Below, piece by piece: positions 15,899 to 27,205 of a stretch of DNA of 64,000 bases. The notes under the pieces are model-generated. The model did no database searches and was not told the origin of the DNA. It worked only from the letters and a program-made list of their open reading frames with translations. Each line of letters starts with the position of its first letter. Position 1 is the first letter of the stretch. The stretch is from positions 26,512-90,511 of the forward strand of contig CABUTN010000004.1 of the NCBI GenBank assembly GCA_902494565.1. Direction: 5' to 3'. Source of the DNA: an uncultured Collinsella sp. (lineage in GTDB: Bacteria > Actinomycetota > Coriobacteriia > Coriobacteriales > Coriobacteriaceae). A program made the translations under genes and the position numbers.

Positions 15899-16741
15899 CT
15901 AGGCGAGGGCGGCCATGATGGTGCGGGCGACGCCGTCGTGGTCGTTGTCGTATTCGGTGATGGCGTCGGCGGCCTCGTGGTCTTCGGGTTCGCCGTTGAT
16001 CATGGCCATGCCGTGGCCCGCTGTCTGCAGCATGGGGATGTCGTTGATGTTGTCGCCGAACGCCCAAGCGTCGGCGAGACGCTCGCCCAGGTGCTCGCAT
16101 AGCCACGTGAGGGCCGTTCCCTTGGTGGCGCCCTCGCCCATGACCTCGATATTCATGGCGTACGAACGCGTGACCTCAATGCCTCCGAGCGTGTCGAGCT
16201 CCGACGCGATGGCGTCGCGATCGGCCGGGTCGTGCCAGTACATGGCGATGCGTTCGAGCGTCTCGACCTCGTCGATCTTGCTGTCGATATCCATGTCGAT
16301 CGGTGTTCGTGTGCGCTTGAGCGAGGCTGCGATATGGGGGTCGCCGCCGCAGAATTCGTCCAAGCGCGTGTAGAGCGAGCGGGGGAGGAAGCACTGCCCA
16401 TCCGCGAAGATATCGAAGGTCACATCGTGGCCGGCGGCGATGCGATGGATGCGATGGGCGATGCCGCAATCGAGCGGACGGCTCAATATGCGCGTGGCGT
16501 GTGAGGCGTCGGTGGGCACGTCGTCGTCGAGCTGCCAGACGCTGGCACCGTTGGCACAGACGGCATAGTGCACGGCGGGATGGGCGAGGATGGGCTCAAA
16601 GATGCCCGACAGCGGACGTCCCGTGCAAGGCACAAATTCAATCCCGCGTCGAGCGAGCTCGTCGAGCATCGTCCAGGTGGCATCGCTCATCTGCTTATCG
16701 CTCGTCAACAGCGTTCCATCCATATCGGAAAACACAATCAT
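15899..16741 (-). CDS. HAD superfamily Cof-type phosphatase
   Basis: A 280-residue HAD-IIB hydrolase with motif I SDMDGTLLTSDKQ, motif II CTGRPLSG and motif IV FGDNINDIPML followed by TAGHGMAMINGEPED. The cap domain spans roughly 90-200. It belongs to the same broad family as the gene at 14994 but is clearly a different subgroup. AGAAAGGG lies upstream of the ATG. Substrate unknown. It is downstream of gltA on the same strand but separated by a terminator. Confidence 0.85.
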   Translation of the reverse strand: MIVFSDMDGTLLTSDKQMSDATWTMLDELARRGIEFVPCTGRPLSGIFEPILAHPAVHYAVCANGASVWQLDDDVPTDASHATRILSRPLDCGIAHRIHRIAAGHDVTFDIFADGQCFLPRSLYTRLDEFCGGDPHIAASLKRTRTPIDMDIDSKIDEVETLERIAMYWHDPADRDAIASELDTLGGIEVTRSYAMNIEVMGEGATKGTALTWLCEHLGERLADAWAFGDNINDIPMLQTAGHGMAMINGEPEDHEAADAITEYDNDHDGVARTIMAALA

Positions 16742-16770
16742 TTGATGCAGCCCTTTCTGCTGGCATAAAA

Positions 16771-16805
16771 AGCGTGGCCGAGGGCGGTGATGCCCTGGCC
16801 ACGCT
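16771..16805 (-). terminator. Rho-independent terminator of gltA
   Basis: AGCGTGGCC/GGCCACGCT with an inner GGGC/GCCC pair. On the minus strand it is followed by TTTTTATG. It lies 24 bp beyond the gltA stop. Confidence 0.88.
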
Positions 16806-16828
16806 CGAGTTCTATAACGGTCCGCGTT

Positions 16829-18247
16829 CTAGCGGTCGGCGAGCGGCTTGTATTCTAGCGGCTCGATCACCGGACGGTATGCCGGGCGGATGATGCGATG
16901 CGCGCAGAAGAGCTCTTCCATGCGGTGTGCCGACCAGCCGGCCATGCGGGCGACGGCGAACAGCGGCGTAAAAAGCGTCTCGGGCACGCCGAGCATTTTG
17001 TAAATAAAGCCCGTGTACAGGTCGATGTTGGCGCAGATGGGCTTGGTCGTGCCGTGGTCGCGCATCACCTGCGGTGCCAGGCGCTCGATGCGCTCGATCA
17101 GAGCGAATTCCTCGCCCAGATCTTTCTTGGCAGCGAGCGAACGTGCGTAACGACGGCAGACCTCGGCGCGCGGGTCGCTGAGCGTGTAGACGGCGTGGCC
17201 CATGCCGTAGATGAGACCCGTGCCGTCGAAGGCCTGCTTGTCGAGAATCTTGCCCAGGTAGGCTGCGACCTCGTCCTCGTCCTCCCAATTGGAGACATGC
17301 GCACGAATGTCCTCGTGCATGGACACGACCTTGGCGTTGGCGCCGCCGTGGCGCGGGCCCTTGAGCGAGCCGATAGCCGCGGCGTAGGCGGAATACGGGT
17401 CGGTGGCCGAGGAGGACAGGACGCGGCAGGCAAACGTGGAGTTGTTGCCGCCGCCGTGCTCGGCATGCAACATGAGCATCACGTCGAGCAGCATCGCCTC
17501 ATCGTGAGTGAACGCCATGCCGCCGCGTAGGACCTGCAGAATGGTCTCGGCGGTGGAGAGACCGGGCGTGGGATGCGGTACATGAACCTCGGAGCCGCGG
17601 CGCTTGGCGACCGAGGCCATATGCGCGAAGGCGGCGATGCGGGGGAGACGGGCGAGCATGGAGATGGCAACATCGATTTCGTGCTCGGGTGTAATGGCGT
17701 CGGGCTCGGCGTCGAAGGCGTAGAGCAGCAGCACGGCGCGCTGAAGCACATTCATGATGCTCGACGACACCGTGGTCATGGGGAACTCGCGGACGTATTC
17801 GTCGCTCAGGTGCCTAAAAGCACCCAGACGTCCGCAAAAACCGTCAAGCTCTTCCTTGGTGGGCAGAGAGCCCGTAATGAGCAGATAGGCGACCTCTTCG
17901 TAGCCGTAGCGGTTCTCGGCCTGGGCGTTGTTGACCAGATCCTCGATGCTGTAGCCACGAAGCGTGAGTTTGCCCTGATCGGGCACGACCTTACCGTCGA
18001 CCTTGTTGTAGCCGTGCACATCCGAGATGCGAGTGAGGCCCGCGACCACGCCCGAGCCGTCGGCATTGCGCAGGCCGCGCTTGACATTGTGCTCAACAAA
18101 TAGGCCCTCGTCATAAGGGTCAGTCGGCAGGCCATAGTAGAGATTTTCGCTTTCGGGCGAAATCTGGCGGCTCGCTTCGTAATCCAAGACCAGGCGGCTC
18201 AGGTGGTCGTCGAAGCGGTAATAGATTTTCTTGGCGTCGTAGGCCAT
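16829..18247 (-). CDS. gltA: Citrate synthase
   Basis: Condenses acetyl-CoA and oxaloacetate to citrate. The 472-residue protein carries the catalytic residues in readable motifs: LHAEHGGGNNSTF (first His), GMGHAVYTLSDPRA (second His) and NIDLYTGFIY (Asp). An N-terminal extension of about 55 residues precedes the canonical core, which starts near GVVAGLTRISD. A 2-methylcitrate synthase cannot be excluded by sequence alone, but no prp genes are nearby. In an anaerobe it would mainly supply 2-oxoglutarate for glutamate synthesis; gltBD lie 26 kb away. Confidence 0.93.
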   Translation of the reverse strand: MAYDAKKIYYRFDDHLSRLVLDYEASRQISPESENLYYGLPTDPYDEGLFVEHNVKRGLRNADGSGVVAGLTRISDVHGYNKVDGKVVPDQGKLTLRGYSIEDLVNNAQAENRYGYEEVAYLLITGSLPTKEELDGFCGRLGAFRHLSDEYVREFPMTTVSSSIMNVLQRAVLLLYAFDAEPDAITPEHEIDVAISMLARLPRIAAFAHMASVAKRRGSEVHVPHPTPGLSTAETILQVLRGGMAFTHDEAMLLDVMLMLHAEHGGGNNSTFACRVLSSSATDPYSAYAAAIGSLKGPRHGGANAKVVSMHEDIRAHVSNWEDEDEVAAYLGKILDKQAFDGTGLIYGMGHAVYTLSDPRAEVCRRYARSLAAKKDLGEEFALIERIERLAPQVMRDHGTTKPICANIDLYTGFIYKMLGVPETLFTPLFAVARMAGWSAHRMEELFCAHRIIRPAYRPVIEPLEYKPLADR

Positions 18248-18324
18248 GCGCGCTCCTCTCCGGGCCGCATCGGGGTGACTTGCATGGGCATGCGCGCGTC
18301 AGGCTATCCCCAGCGGCTTGCTCG

Positions 18325-18612
18325 CTACAGGCGGTACATAAAGTTGAAGACGTCCTCGCGCTGGATGGACACGTTGACGCCCGAAAGCTCGCCGGCCTCG
18401 GCCAGCGCCTTCTGCAGCTCGGCGAAGTCGAGCTTGGACTCGGCGGTATCGGCCAGCATGGTCATGGTGAAGATGTCCTCGATAATGGACTGCGTGATGT
18501 CGCGGATGTCGACGTTGGCCTCGCCTAGGACACGGGTGACGCCGGCGACGATGCCGGGGCGGTTCTTGCCAAGGACGGTGATGACGATACGGGAGGACGA
18601 GATCTCGGCCAT
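18325..18612 (-). CDS. ACT domain protein (UPF0237 type)
   Basis: A 95-residue single-domain protein of the GcvR/UPF0237 ACT group: IVITVLGKNRPGIVAGVTRVL, then ANVDIRDITQSIIEDIFTM, ending in VSIQREDVFNFMYRL. ACT domains bind amino acids or other small ligands and often pair with a partner protein. The family is widespread in Firmicutes and Actinobacteria, often next to a DUF711 gene; none is seen here. AAAGG precedes the ATG. Confidence 0.85.
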   Translation of the reverse strand: MAEISSSRIVITVLGKNRPGIVAGVTRVLGEANVDIRDITQSIIEDIFTMTMLADTAESKLDFAELQKALAEAGELSGVNVSIQREDVFNFMYRL

Positions 18613-18826
18613 GGGAAACCCTTTCGCGTGATTGCGGCGCGCGCGGGGCGCTCCGCTACGGTACAGTGTTCATCATTGTACCTGTCTGGCGCAAAAAAGG
18701 GCACCTTTGCTGCGGCGTTACACGTCTGCAACATGGGAGAAGGGGCAAAGGCGCCCGTTTGCCGCGATTCGTCGTGTCGTCTGCCGTGCCTTGGGCGCGA
18801 TGCACAACGCAAAGACCGTGAACCTT

Positions 18827-18855
18827 TTGTGGGACGCTCGACGCCGTGGTACCAT
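18827..18855 (+). promoter_or_regulatory. Probable promoter of rpmE
   Basis: TTGTGG and TACCAT hexamers with a 17-bp spacer, about 85 bp before the rpmE start, leaving a leader long enough for the hairpins that follow. Confidence 0.45.
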
Positions 18856-18861
18856 AGCCGA

Positions 18862-18939
18862 GTTTGTTGTCTTGGTCGGAAACCAAGACGCCTTATGCGC
18901 TGATCGGTAACCAGCGCCTGACCAATAAGGAGTCCTACC
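18862..18939 (+). ncRNA. Structured rpmE leader (candidate L31 autoregulatory leader)
   Basis: Two hairpins lie in tandem before rpmE: GTCTTGGT/ACCAAGAC (18869-18889, loop CGGAA) and GCGCTG/CAGCGC (18898-18918). Ribosomal protein leaders specific to L31, including a Coriobacteria type, are known in comparative RNA surveys. I cannot run a covariance search, so the family assignment is inferred from position and structure. Confidence 0.5.
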
Positions 18940-19365
18940 ATGAAGCAGGGTATCCATCCCCAGTATGTCGAGTGCACGGTGACGTGCTCCTGCGGCAACA
19001 CCTTCAAGACGCACGCTACCGTGTCCGAGATGAAGGTCGAGCTTTGCAACGAGTGCCACCCGTTCTACACCGGCCAGCAGAAGTTCGTCGACACCGGTGG
19101 ACGCGTCCAGCGCTTCGCCGACAAGTTCGGTGGCGCCGCTGCCGCTCAGCTCAAGAAGGCCGAGGAGGCCAAGGCTGCCAAGGCCGCCAAGGCTGCTGAG
19201 GCCGAGGCCGCTCGCAAGGCCGCCGCTGAGGCTAAGGCTGCCGAGAAGGCTAAGCGTGCCGCTAAGTTTGCCGAGGAGGCTGCCAAGCAGGCCGCCGAGG
19301 CTCCCGCAGAGGCTCCCGTCGAGGAGGCCGCTGCCGAGGCCGAGACCACCGAGGCTGCTGAGTAA
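18940..19365 (+). CDS. rpmE: 50S ribosomal protein L31 with long Ala/Lys/Glu-rich tail
   Basis: L31 bridges the two ribosomal subunits. The first 70 residues are a zinc-binding type L31: MKQGIHPQYVECTVTCSCGN, then CNECHPFYTGQQKFVDTGGR, with the cysteine set of the C-plus form. The remaining 71 residues are a low-complexity, probably helical run of AKAAKAAEAEAARKAA type ending in an acidic AEAPAEAP...ETTEAAE segment. Standard L31 is 65-90 residues. TAAGGAG precedes the ATG. The gene has its own promoter, leader and terminator. Confidence 0.93.
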   Translation: MKQGIHPQYVECTVTCSCGNTFKTHATVSEMKVELCNECHPFYTGQQKFVDTGGRVQRFADKFGGAAAAQLKKAEEAKAAKAAKAAEAEAARKAAAEAKAAEKAKRAAKFAEEAAKQAAEAPAEAPVEEAAAEAETTEAAE

Positions 19366-19400
19366 ATAGCTCGCCGCGGAAACACTCGCATTCATGGCAT

Positions 19401-19442
19401 AAGGGCCGCGCATCCATTTGGGTGCGCGGCCCTTTTCTTTTT
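19401..19442 (+). terminator. Rho-independent terminator of rpmE
   Basis: AAGGGCCGCGCA/TGCGCGGCCCTT, a perfect 12-bp stem with a 10-nt loop, followed by TTTTCTTTTTATT. Confidence 0.93.
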
Positions 19443-19512
19443 ATTGGTGCAAGCTAACCCGTCCCCATTGCACCAGGTTGGTGCGAATGGGACAGGTTGA
19501 TTTGCACCAAAT
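19443..19512. repeat. REP-like palindrome, GGTGCAA type
   Basis: ATTGGTGCAA at the left pairs with TTGCACCAAAT at the right. Inside, GTCCCCATTGCACCA pairs with TGGTGCGAATGGGAC. Related sequence occurs at 12808-12838 and 55316-55404. Confidence 0.6.
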
Positions 19513-19547
19513 GGCAGAGAGGCAGCGTTTTCCCAGATAAAAGCTGC

Positions 19548-19578
19548 CAAAATAAACCAGTCCCTTTTTGGCAGGCTG
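19548..19578. repeat. REP-like palindrome, CTGCCAAAA type
   Basis: CTGCCAAAA and TTTTTGGCAG arms enclose TAAACCAGTCCC. A close relative is at 31783-31817, before the recombinase gene. Confidence 0.55.
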
Positions 19579-19705
19579 TCGTAGTTATTACGTGGTCGAG
19601 CGTGTCGACCGCATAGGCGGCGCCTTGTTTGGCTAAAGTACAAATATCTGTGTTTAACTCGTCCAAGGTTTCATGCCGCGGGCGATGGCCAAAAAGGAAA
19701 ACCAC

Positions 19706-22512
<2,807 letters not shown>

Positions 22513-22513
<1 letters not shown>

Positions 22514-23661
22514 TGGCTGAGGCTTTAGAGGTAACGCCCGCCGAGCTGGACGCGTTTGCGGACCGGCTCGGCGAGGTCGAGTCGTATCTCCATTTGGACG
22601 AAAAGCGCACGCGCGTGACCGAGCTCGAGGCTAAAAGCGTGGCCCCCGGCTTTTGGGATGACGCCGACGCCGCCCGTGCCACCATGGAGGAGATCGCGCG
22701 CACCAAGGAAGATATCGCTGCCGTGGATACCGCGCGCGGCGAGCTTTCCGATGCCCGCGCCGCGCTGGAGCTTGCCGAGGAGATGGGGGATGACCCCGAC
22801 GCCGCCGCCCTTCGCGAGGAGGCTGCAGTCACGGCTGAGCGCTTGGCCCGTGCCATCGATGAGCTTGAGCTTTCGAGCTGGTTTACCGGCGAGTTCGATC
22901 ACGGCGATGCCATTGTGACCATCAAGCCCGGACAGGGTGGTCTGGAGGCCCAGGACTGGACCTTCATGCTCTTTAAGATGTATATGAAGTACTGCCAGCG
23001 TCGCGGCTGGAAGGTCACCATCAACGACTGTCCCGCGGCCGAGGTCATCGGCATCGACCGCGCGACCTTTACCGTCGAGGGCAAGGACGCATTTGGCATG
23101 CTGCGCGCCGAGGCCGGCGTCCACCGCTTGGTGCGCATTAGCCCCACCGACGACAAGAAGCGCCGCCAGACCACTTTTGCCGGCGTCGAGGTCATCCCCG
23201 TGCTACCCGATGATATCGACATCGAAATCAGTCCCGATGACATCCGCGTGGACGTGTACCACGCGAGCGGCCCGGGCGGTCAGGGCGTCAACACCACCGA
23301 CTCCGCCGTGCGCGTGACGCATTTCCCCAGCGGCATTGTGGTCACCTGCCAAAACGAGCGCAGCCAGATTCAAAACAAGGCCGCGTGCATGCAGATCCTC
23401 AAGGCTCGCCTGTACGAGATTGAGCTCGAGAAGCGCGCCGAGGCCCTGGATGAGATCCGCGGACCCAAGACCACGATTGGTTTTGGCAACCAGATTCGCA
23501 GCTACGTGCTCTACCCGTATCAGATGGTTAAGGACCTACGCACGGGCGTTGAGACCAGCAACGTCGAGGCAGTTCTTGACGATGGCGACCTGGACCCGTT
23601 TGTTATTGGCTACCATCGCTGGGCTACCGGCAACGCCGATGCGGAGACCCCGTCTGCATAA
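22513..23661 (+). CDS. prfB: Peptide chain release factor 2
   Basis: RF2 ends translation at UAA and UGA. The 382-residue protein has GPGGQGVNTTDSAV with the catalytic GGQ at 255-257 and the RF2-like start and C-terminal FGNQIRSYVLYPYQMVKDLRTG. The frame is continuous from the ATG, so the +1 programmed frameshift of many prfB genes is absent. The stop-codon recognition tripeptide, SPF in most RF2, reads SPT here (210-212) in RISPTDDKKRRQTTF. The secA-prfB order is common. ATG overlaps the secA TAA by one base. Confidence 0.94.
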
Positions 23662-23687
23662 ACCGCCCGGCTTATGTGGAAATGGAT

Positions 23688-23753
23688 TAAAACCCTCCGA
23701 GCAGGGTGGTTTTGTATCCAGAGCAAACCCTGCGCAGGGGTGGTTTTTGCTCG
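23688..23753 (+). terminator. Two stem-loops after prfB, possible terminators
   Basis: AAAACC/GGTTTT with CCCT/AGGG inside, then GAGCAAA/TTTGCTC with CCC/GGG inside, the second followed within the stem by a TTTTT run. They lie 27-90 bp after the stop. Confidence 0.4.
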
Positions 23754-23787
23754 GCGAATCGGTAGAATCGAATACAAGAAGAAGTTC

Positions 23788-23816
23788 AAAGCGCATCCGT
23801 TTGGGTGCGCTTTTTT
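23788..23816 (+). terminator. Rho-independent terminator before the YitT-family gene
   Basis: AAAGCGCA/TGCGCTTT with a 10-nt loop and six T. It ends only 12 bp before the next ATG, so the next gene's ribosome-binding site follows directly. Confidence 0.75.
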
Positions 23817-23828
23817 GAGGGAGGCAGC

Positions 23829-24719
23829 ATGGCATATCGTCTGGACATCAAGCGCATTCTTTCGATGAACTTCTTTCACGATCTGCCCCAGATCATGTTG
23901 GGGTGTGCCTTGGCCGCCATCGCGACCGACCTGTTTTTGATTCCCAACGGTCTTGCCGCCGGTGGCGTTACGGGCCTTGCGACTATTATCCAGGCGGTCG
24001 GCGCGGCGCGAGGCGTGTCGCTTCCCGTCGGTATCCAGACCATCGTGATGAATGCCTTGCTGCTGCTGGTCGTTATGCGCGAGGGCGGCATGTTCTACGT
24101 GGTGCAGACCGCGACGGGCTTTGTGCTGCTGGGCTTCTTTACCGATCTGTTCGCCCCGTTTGTAGCACCTCTGGCGGATGCGGACCTGATGCTTCCCGCT
24201 ATGTGGGGCGGCATTATTACGGGCATCGGTTACGGCATGGTGTTGCGCGCCGGCGCCAACACCGGCGGCTCGGACACGATTGGCCAAATCATCTCGCGTA
24301 ACACCTCGCTGCCGGTGGGCTCGACCGTCATGGCGATCGATGTTGCCGTATGCGCGCTGTCGGCTCCGGTCTTTTCAATCGAAAACGCACTATATGCAGG
24401 CCTTTCGATGGTCATTAGCGGCTACGTGATCGATGCCGTGGTCGATGGTGGCAACAAGCGCCGTATGGTACTCATCATCTCGGACAAGTTCCCTGATATC
24501 GCTGCCGATATCATGTATGGCCTGGGTCGTGGTTGTACCAAGTTTAAGGCGACTGGCATGTATTCGGGTGCCGAGAAGCCGGTGATTATGGTCATCGTGA
24601 GCCGTCGAGAGCTCAATACCCTCAAGACGATTGTGCGCGAGCGCGATCCTCACGCCATTGTGACGGTCGCTGACGTTACGGAAGCCTTCGGCGAGGGATT
24701 CAAGGACATTAGCGCGTAG
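23829..24719 (+). CDS. YitT family membrane protein (DUF161/DUF2179)
   Basis: The 296-residue protein has five to six predicted membrane segments (about 15-215), with the family motifs LIPNGLAAGGVTGLATI and ANTGGSDTIGQI, and a cytosolic C-terminal DUF2179 domain with RGCTKFKATGMYSG, PVIMVIVSRRELNTLK and DPHAIVTVADVTEAFGEGF. Function of the family is not firmly known. The ATG at 23829 has GAGGGAGG before it, which I prefer to an in-frame TTG at 23805 inside the terminator. Confidence 0.85.
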   Translation: MAYRLDIKRILSMNFFHDLPQIMLGCALAAIATDLFLIPNGLAAGGVTGLATIIQAVGAARGVSLPVGIQTIVMNALLLLVVMREGGMFYVVQTATGFVLLGFFTDLFAPFVAPLADADLMLPAMWGGIITGIGYGMVLRAGANTGGSDTIGQIISRNTSLPVGSTVMAIDVAVCALSAPVFSIENALYAGLSMVISGYVIDAVVDGGNKRRMVLIISDKFPDIAADIMYGLGRGCTKFKATGMYSGAEKPVIMVIVSRRELNTLKTIVRERDPHAIVTVADVTEAFGEGFKDISA

Positions 24720-24927
24720 GGTCGACCGCGTTCTATCCAAAAGACGTTCACATTGATAAACCGTTTCATCAGCGGTTCTGCCTGCTAAATTGTTCAAATA
24801 ATGATAAAAACTCTGGTAAAGCCATCAGTTTCCAGCATAATGAATGACGTACGTGCATTGCGGCTGTGTTGGGATTACCTTTCCGTGCCGTGCGCATTTT
24901 GTCTAATGAGGATGAAAGGAAGGCACA

Positions 24928-25758
24928 ATGAGCGACGAAGAGCTCAAAAAGGTTGCCAACGAGGTAAGGAAGGGCATCGTCACCGGCGTGCACGCTGCCA
25001 AGTCCGGCCATCCGGGCGGTTCGCTCGGCGCTGCCGACATCATGACCTATCTGTACTTTGAGGAAATGAACGTCGACCCGGCCGATCCCCGCAAGGCCGA
25101 TCGCGACCGTTTTGTGCTCTCCAAGGGCCATTGCGCTCCGGGCCTGTACGCCGTGCTCGCCGAGCGTGGGTTCTTCCCCAAGGAGGATCTCGAGACGCTG
25201 CGCCATATCGGCAGCCACCTGCAAGGTCATCCCAACATGAACGACACCCCGGGCGTCGACATGTCCACCGGCTCGCTCGGCCAGGGCATCTCCGCCGCCG
25301 TGGGCATGGCGGTTGCCGCCAAGCACTGGGGCGATACTTACCGCACGTACGCCCTGCTGGGTGATGGCGAGAGCGAGGAGGGCCAGGTCTGGGAGGCAGC
25401 CATGTTTGCCGGCAACCAGCAGCTCGATAACCTCTGCGTGATCGTCGACCACAACGGCCTGCAGATTGACGGTCCGGTCGAGGAGGTCAACGACCCCATG
25501 CCGCTCGCCGACAAGTTCCGTGCCTTTAAGTTCCACGTGGTGGAGCTCGCCGACGGCAACGACTTCGACCAGATCCGCGCCGCCTTTGCCGAGGCTCGCG
25601 CTACCAAGGGGCAGCCGACCGCCATTATCGCCGAGACCCTGAAGGGCAAGGGCGTCTCCTTTATGGAGAACCAGGTGGGTTGGCACGGCAAGGCCCCCAA
25701 CGATGAACAGTTTGAGCAGGCCATGGCAGAGCTCACGGCCGCCGGAGAGGAGCTCTAG
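24928..25758 (+). CDS. Transketolase, N-terminal subunit
   Basis: The thiamine-diphosphate-binding half of a split transketolase, moving two-carbon units in the pentose phosphate pathway. The 276-residue protein shows SGHPGGSLGAADIM, SKGHCAPGLYAVL, GSLGQGISAAVGMA and the ThDP/Mg motif GDGESEEGQVWEA with NGLQIDG. The partner gene follows after one base and supplies the pyrimidine-binding half. GAAAGGAAGG precedes the ATG. Split transketolases are common in anaerobic Firmicutes and Coriobacteria. A 208-bp gene-free region with weak hairpins lies upstream. Confidence 0.94.
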   Translation: MSDEELKKVANEVRKGIVTGVHAAKSGHPGGSLGAADIMTYLYFEEMNVDPADPRKADRDRFVLSKGHCAPGLYAVLAERGFFPKEDLETLRHIGSHLQGHPNMNDTPGVDMSTGSLGQGISAAVGMAVAAKHWGDTYRTYALLGDGESEEGQVWEAAMFAGNQQLDNLCVIVDHNGLQIDGPVEEVNDPMPLADKFRAFKFHVVELADGNDFDQIRAAFAEARATKGQPTAIIAETLKGKGVSFMENQVGWHGKAPNDEQFEQAMAELTAAGEEL

Positions 25759-25759
25759 G

Positions 25760-26701
25760 ATGGCAGACGTCAAGAAAATCGCCACGCGTGTAAGCTACGG
25801 CGAGGCCCTCGTCGAGCTCGCCAACGAGCACGATGACTTTGTGGTCCTCGACGCCGACCTGGCCGCCGCCACGCAGACCGGCAAGTTCAAGGCCGCCTGC
25901 CCCGATCGTTTCTTCGATGTGGGCATTGCCGAGAGCAACCTGATGGGCGTCGCCGCCGGTATCGCGACCACCGGCCGCGTTGCCTTCGCGAGCACCTTTG
26001 CCATGTTCGCAGCCGGCCGCGCTTTTGAGCAGGTCCGTAACTCCATCGGCTACCCGCACCTCAACGTTAAGATTGGTGCCACGCACGCCGGTATCTCGGT
26101 GGGCGAGGATGGTGCCACGCACCAGTGCTGCGAGGATATCGCCCTCATGCGCGTCATCCCCGGCATGACTGTGATCGTTCCTGCCGACGACGTCGAGGCC
26201 CGCGCCGTGACGCGCGCCGCCTACGAGTGCGACGGTCCGGTGTACATGCGCTTCGCTCGTTTGGCCTCGCCGGTTATCAACGACCCCGAGACCTACAACT
26301 TCGAGTTGGGTAAGGGCATTGTCATGCGCGAGGGCGCCGACGTCACCATCATCGCCTGCGGCCTGATGGTCGGCGAGGCTCTCGAGGCCGCCGAGCAGCT
26401 CGCTGCCGAGGGCATCGACGCCGAGGTCATCAACATGCACACCATCAAGCCCATCGATGCCGACCTGATCGTCAAGAGCGCCACCAAGACCGGCCACGTC
26501 GTGACCGTCGAGGAGCATTCTGTAATCGGTGGCCTGGGCAGCGCCGTTGCCGACGTCCTGTGCGAGCAGTGCCCGACGCCCCTCAAGAAGATCGGCGTCA
26601 ACGACACCTTTGGCGAGTCCGGCCCGGGTGCCGAGCTCTTGCACAAGTATGGCCTGGACGCCGCCAACATCGTGGCGACCACCAAGGAGTTCTTGGCATA
26701 A
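25760..26701 (+). CDS. Transketolase, C-terminal subunit
   Basis: The 313-residue partner of the preceding gene: a pyrimidine-binding domain (DRFFDVGIAESNLMGVAAGIA with the catalytic Glu) and a C-terminal domain (VTVEEHSVIGGLGSAVADVL). The DXS/transketolase-like HAGISVGEDGATHQ also occurs. A 1-deoxyxylulose-5-phosphate synthase half is unlikely because the N-terminal partner is transketolase-type. The ATG is one base after the upstream stop with GGAGAGGAG before it; a frame-open upstream start at 25703 would overlap and lacks a site. Confidence 0.93.
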   Translation: MADVKKIATRVSYGEALVELANEHDDFVVLDADLAAATQTGKFKAACPDRFFDVGIAESNLMGVAAGIATTGRVAFASTFAMFAAGRAFEQVRNSIGYPHLNVKIGATHAGISVGEDGATHQCCEDIALMRVIPGMTVIVPADDVEARAVTRAAYECDGPVYMRFARLASPVINDPETYNFELGKGIVMREGADVTIIACGLMVGEALEAAEQLAAEGIDAEVINMHTIKPIDADLIVKSATKTGHVVTVEEHSVIGGLGSAVADVLCEQCPTPLKKIGVNDTFGESGPGAELLHKYGLDAANIVATTKEFLA

Positions 26702-26749
26702 GGCAAGGCGGATCTCAAGGACTGCTTCGCCAGAACTATGGAAACCCGG

Positions 26750-26782
26750 CAGGGGCGCTCTCTTGGAGAGCGCCCCTGTTTC
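26750..26782 (+). terminator. Terminator of the transketolase operon
   Basis: CAGGGGCGCTCTC/GAGAGCGCCCCTG, a perfect 13-bp stem with a TTG loop, then TTTCA. Confidence 0.8.
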
Positions 26783-26849
26783 AGTTGCGGTGAAATAAGG
26801 ACTGTTTAGACCTTTTAACTGGTAAAACAGTCCCTATTTCACCGCAACT
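26783..26849. repeat. 67-bp palindrome, AGTTGCGGTGAAATA family, copy 1
   Basis: The 25-bp arms at 26783-26807 and 26825-26849 match with one mismatch. Each runs from AGTTGCGGTGAAATA into GGACTGTTT. A second copy is at 40787-40853. Confidence 0.75.
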
Positions 26850-26890
26850 CATGAAGACGCCCCTCAAGCACGGTCCCATCAGGGAAAAGG

Positions 26891-26938
26891 GCATATATCG
26901 ACAAAGCGCAATTCAGACCCTTCCAGCTTTGTATATGC
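26891..26938. repeat. AT-rich inverted repeat
   Basis: GCATATA then ACAAAGC (26891-26907, with a TCG bulge) pairs with GCTTTGTATATGC (26926-26938). Confidence 0.5.
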
Positions 26939-26978
26939 AGCACCCCAAGATAAACGTGGCGACCCCTTAGTTATCGCA

Positions 26979-27101
26979 GGCCGGGCACAGGGTTACTCTC
27001 CAAATCTTTCCGCAGGACGGAGGAGCCCCCGCCGCGCGAAGCGCGCAGCGGGGGCTCCGACATGTCCGAGGACGATTTGGAGAGTAGCCCTGTGCCCGGC
27101 C
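26979..27101. repeat. 123-bp nested palindrome upstream of ftsE
   Basis: The outer 28-bp arms (26979-27006 and 27074-27101) match except for one base that would form a G-U pair. Inside is an 11-bp stem GGAGCCCCCGC/GCGGGGGCTCC (27022-27032, 27048-27058) topped by CGCGC/GCGCG around GAA. Confidence 0.75.
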
Positions 27102-27205
27102 GACGGGATCCCTAAGCACGCCATGCTTCTTATGTGCAGCAAAGCTAATACTGCTAAAATACTAAGCGCTCATGTAGTTTAAACGCACGACGATAAGGAG
27201 CACCA

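Larger units (their letters stand above)
18613..18939. other. 327-bp divergent region between the ACT gene and rpmE
   Basis: Gene-free. It has an inverted repeat of GGGCACCTTTGC with GCAAAGGCGCCC (about 18699-18765, one mismatch), a promoter-like pair at 18827-18855 and the hairpin leader of rpmE. No convincing small gene. Confidence 0.55.
19366..19705. other. 340-bp gene-free stretch between rpmE and secA
   Basis: Holds the rpmE terminator, two REP-like palindromes and the secA upstream region with AAGGAA at 19694. No other gene is apparent. Confidence 0.6.
26702..27205. other. 504-bp gene-free stretch with four successive stem-loops
   Basis: In order: the transketolase terminator, a 67-bp palindrome shared with 40787, an AT-rich hairpin and a 123-bp nested palindrome. 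No coding potential stands out. This is one of the most structured non-coding regions of the window. Confidence 0.7.
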
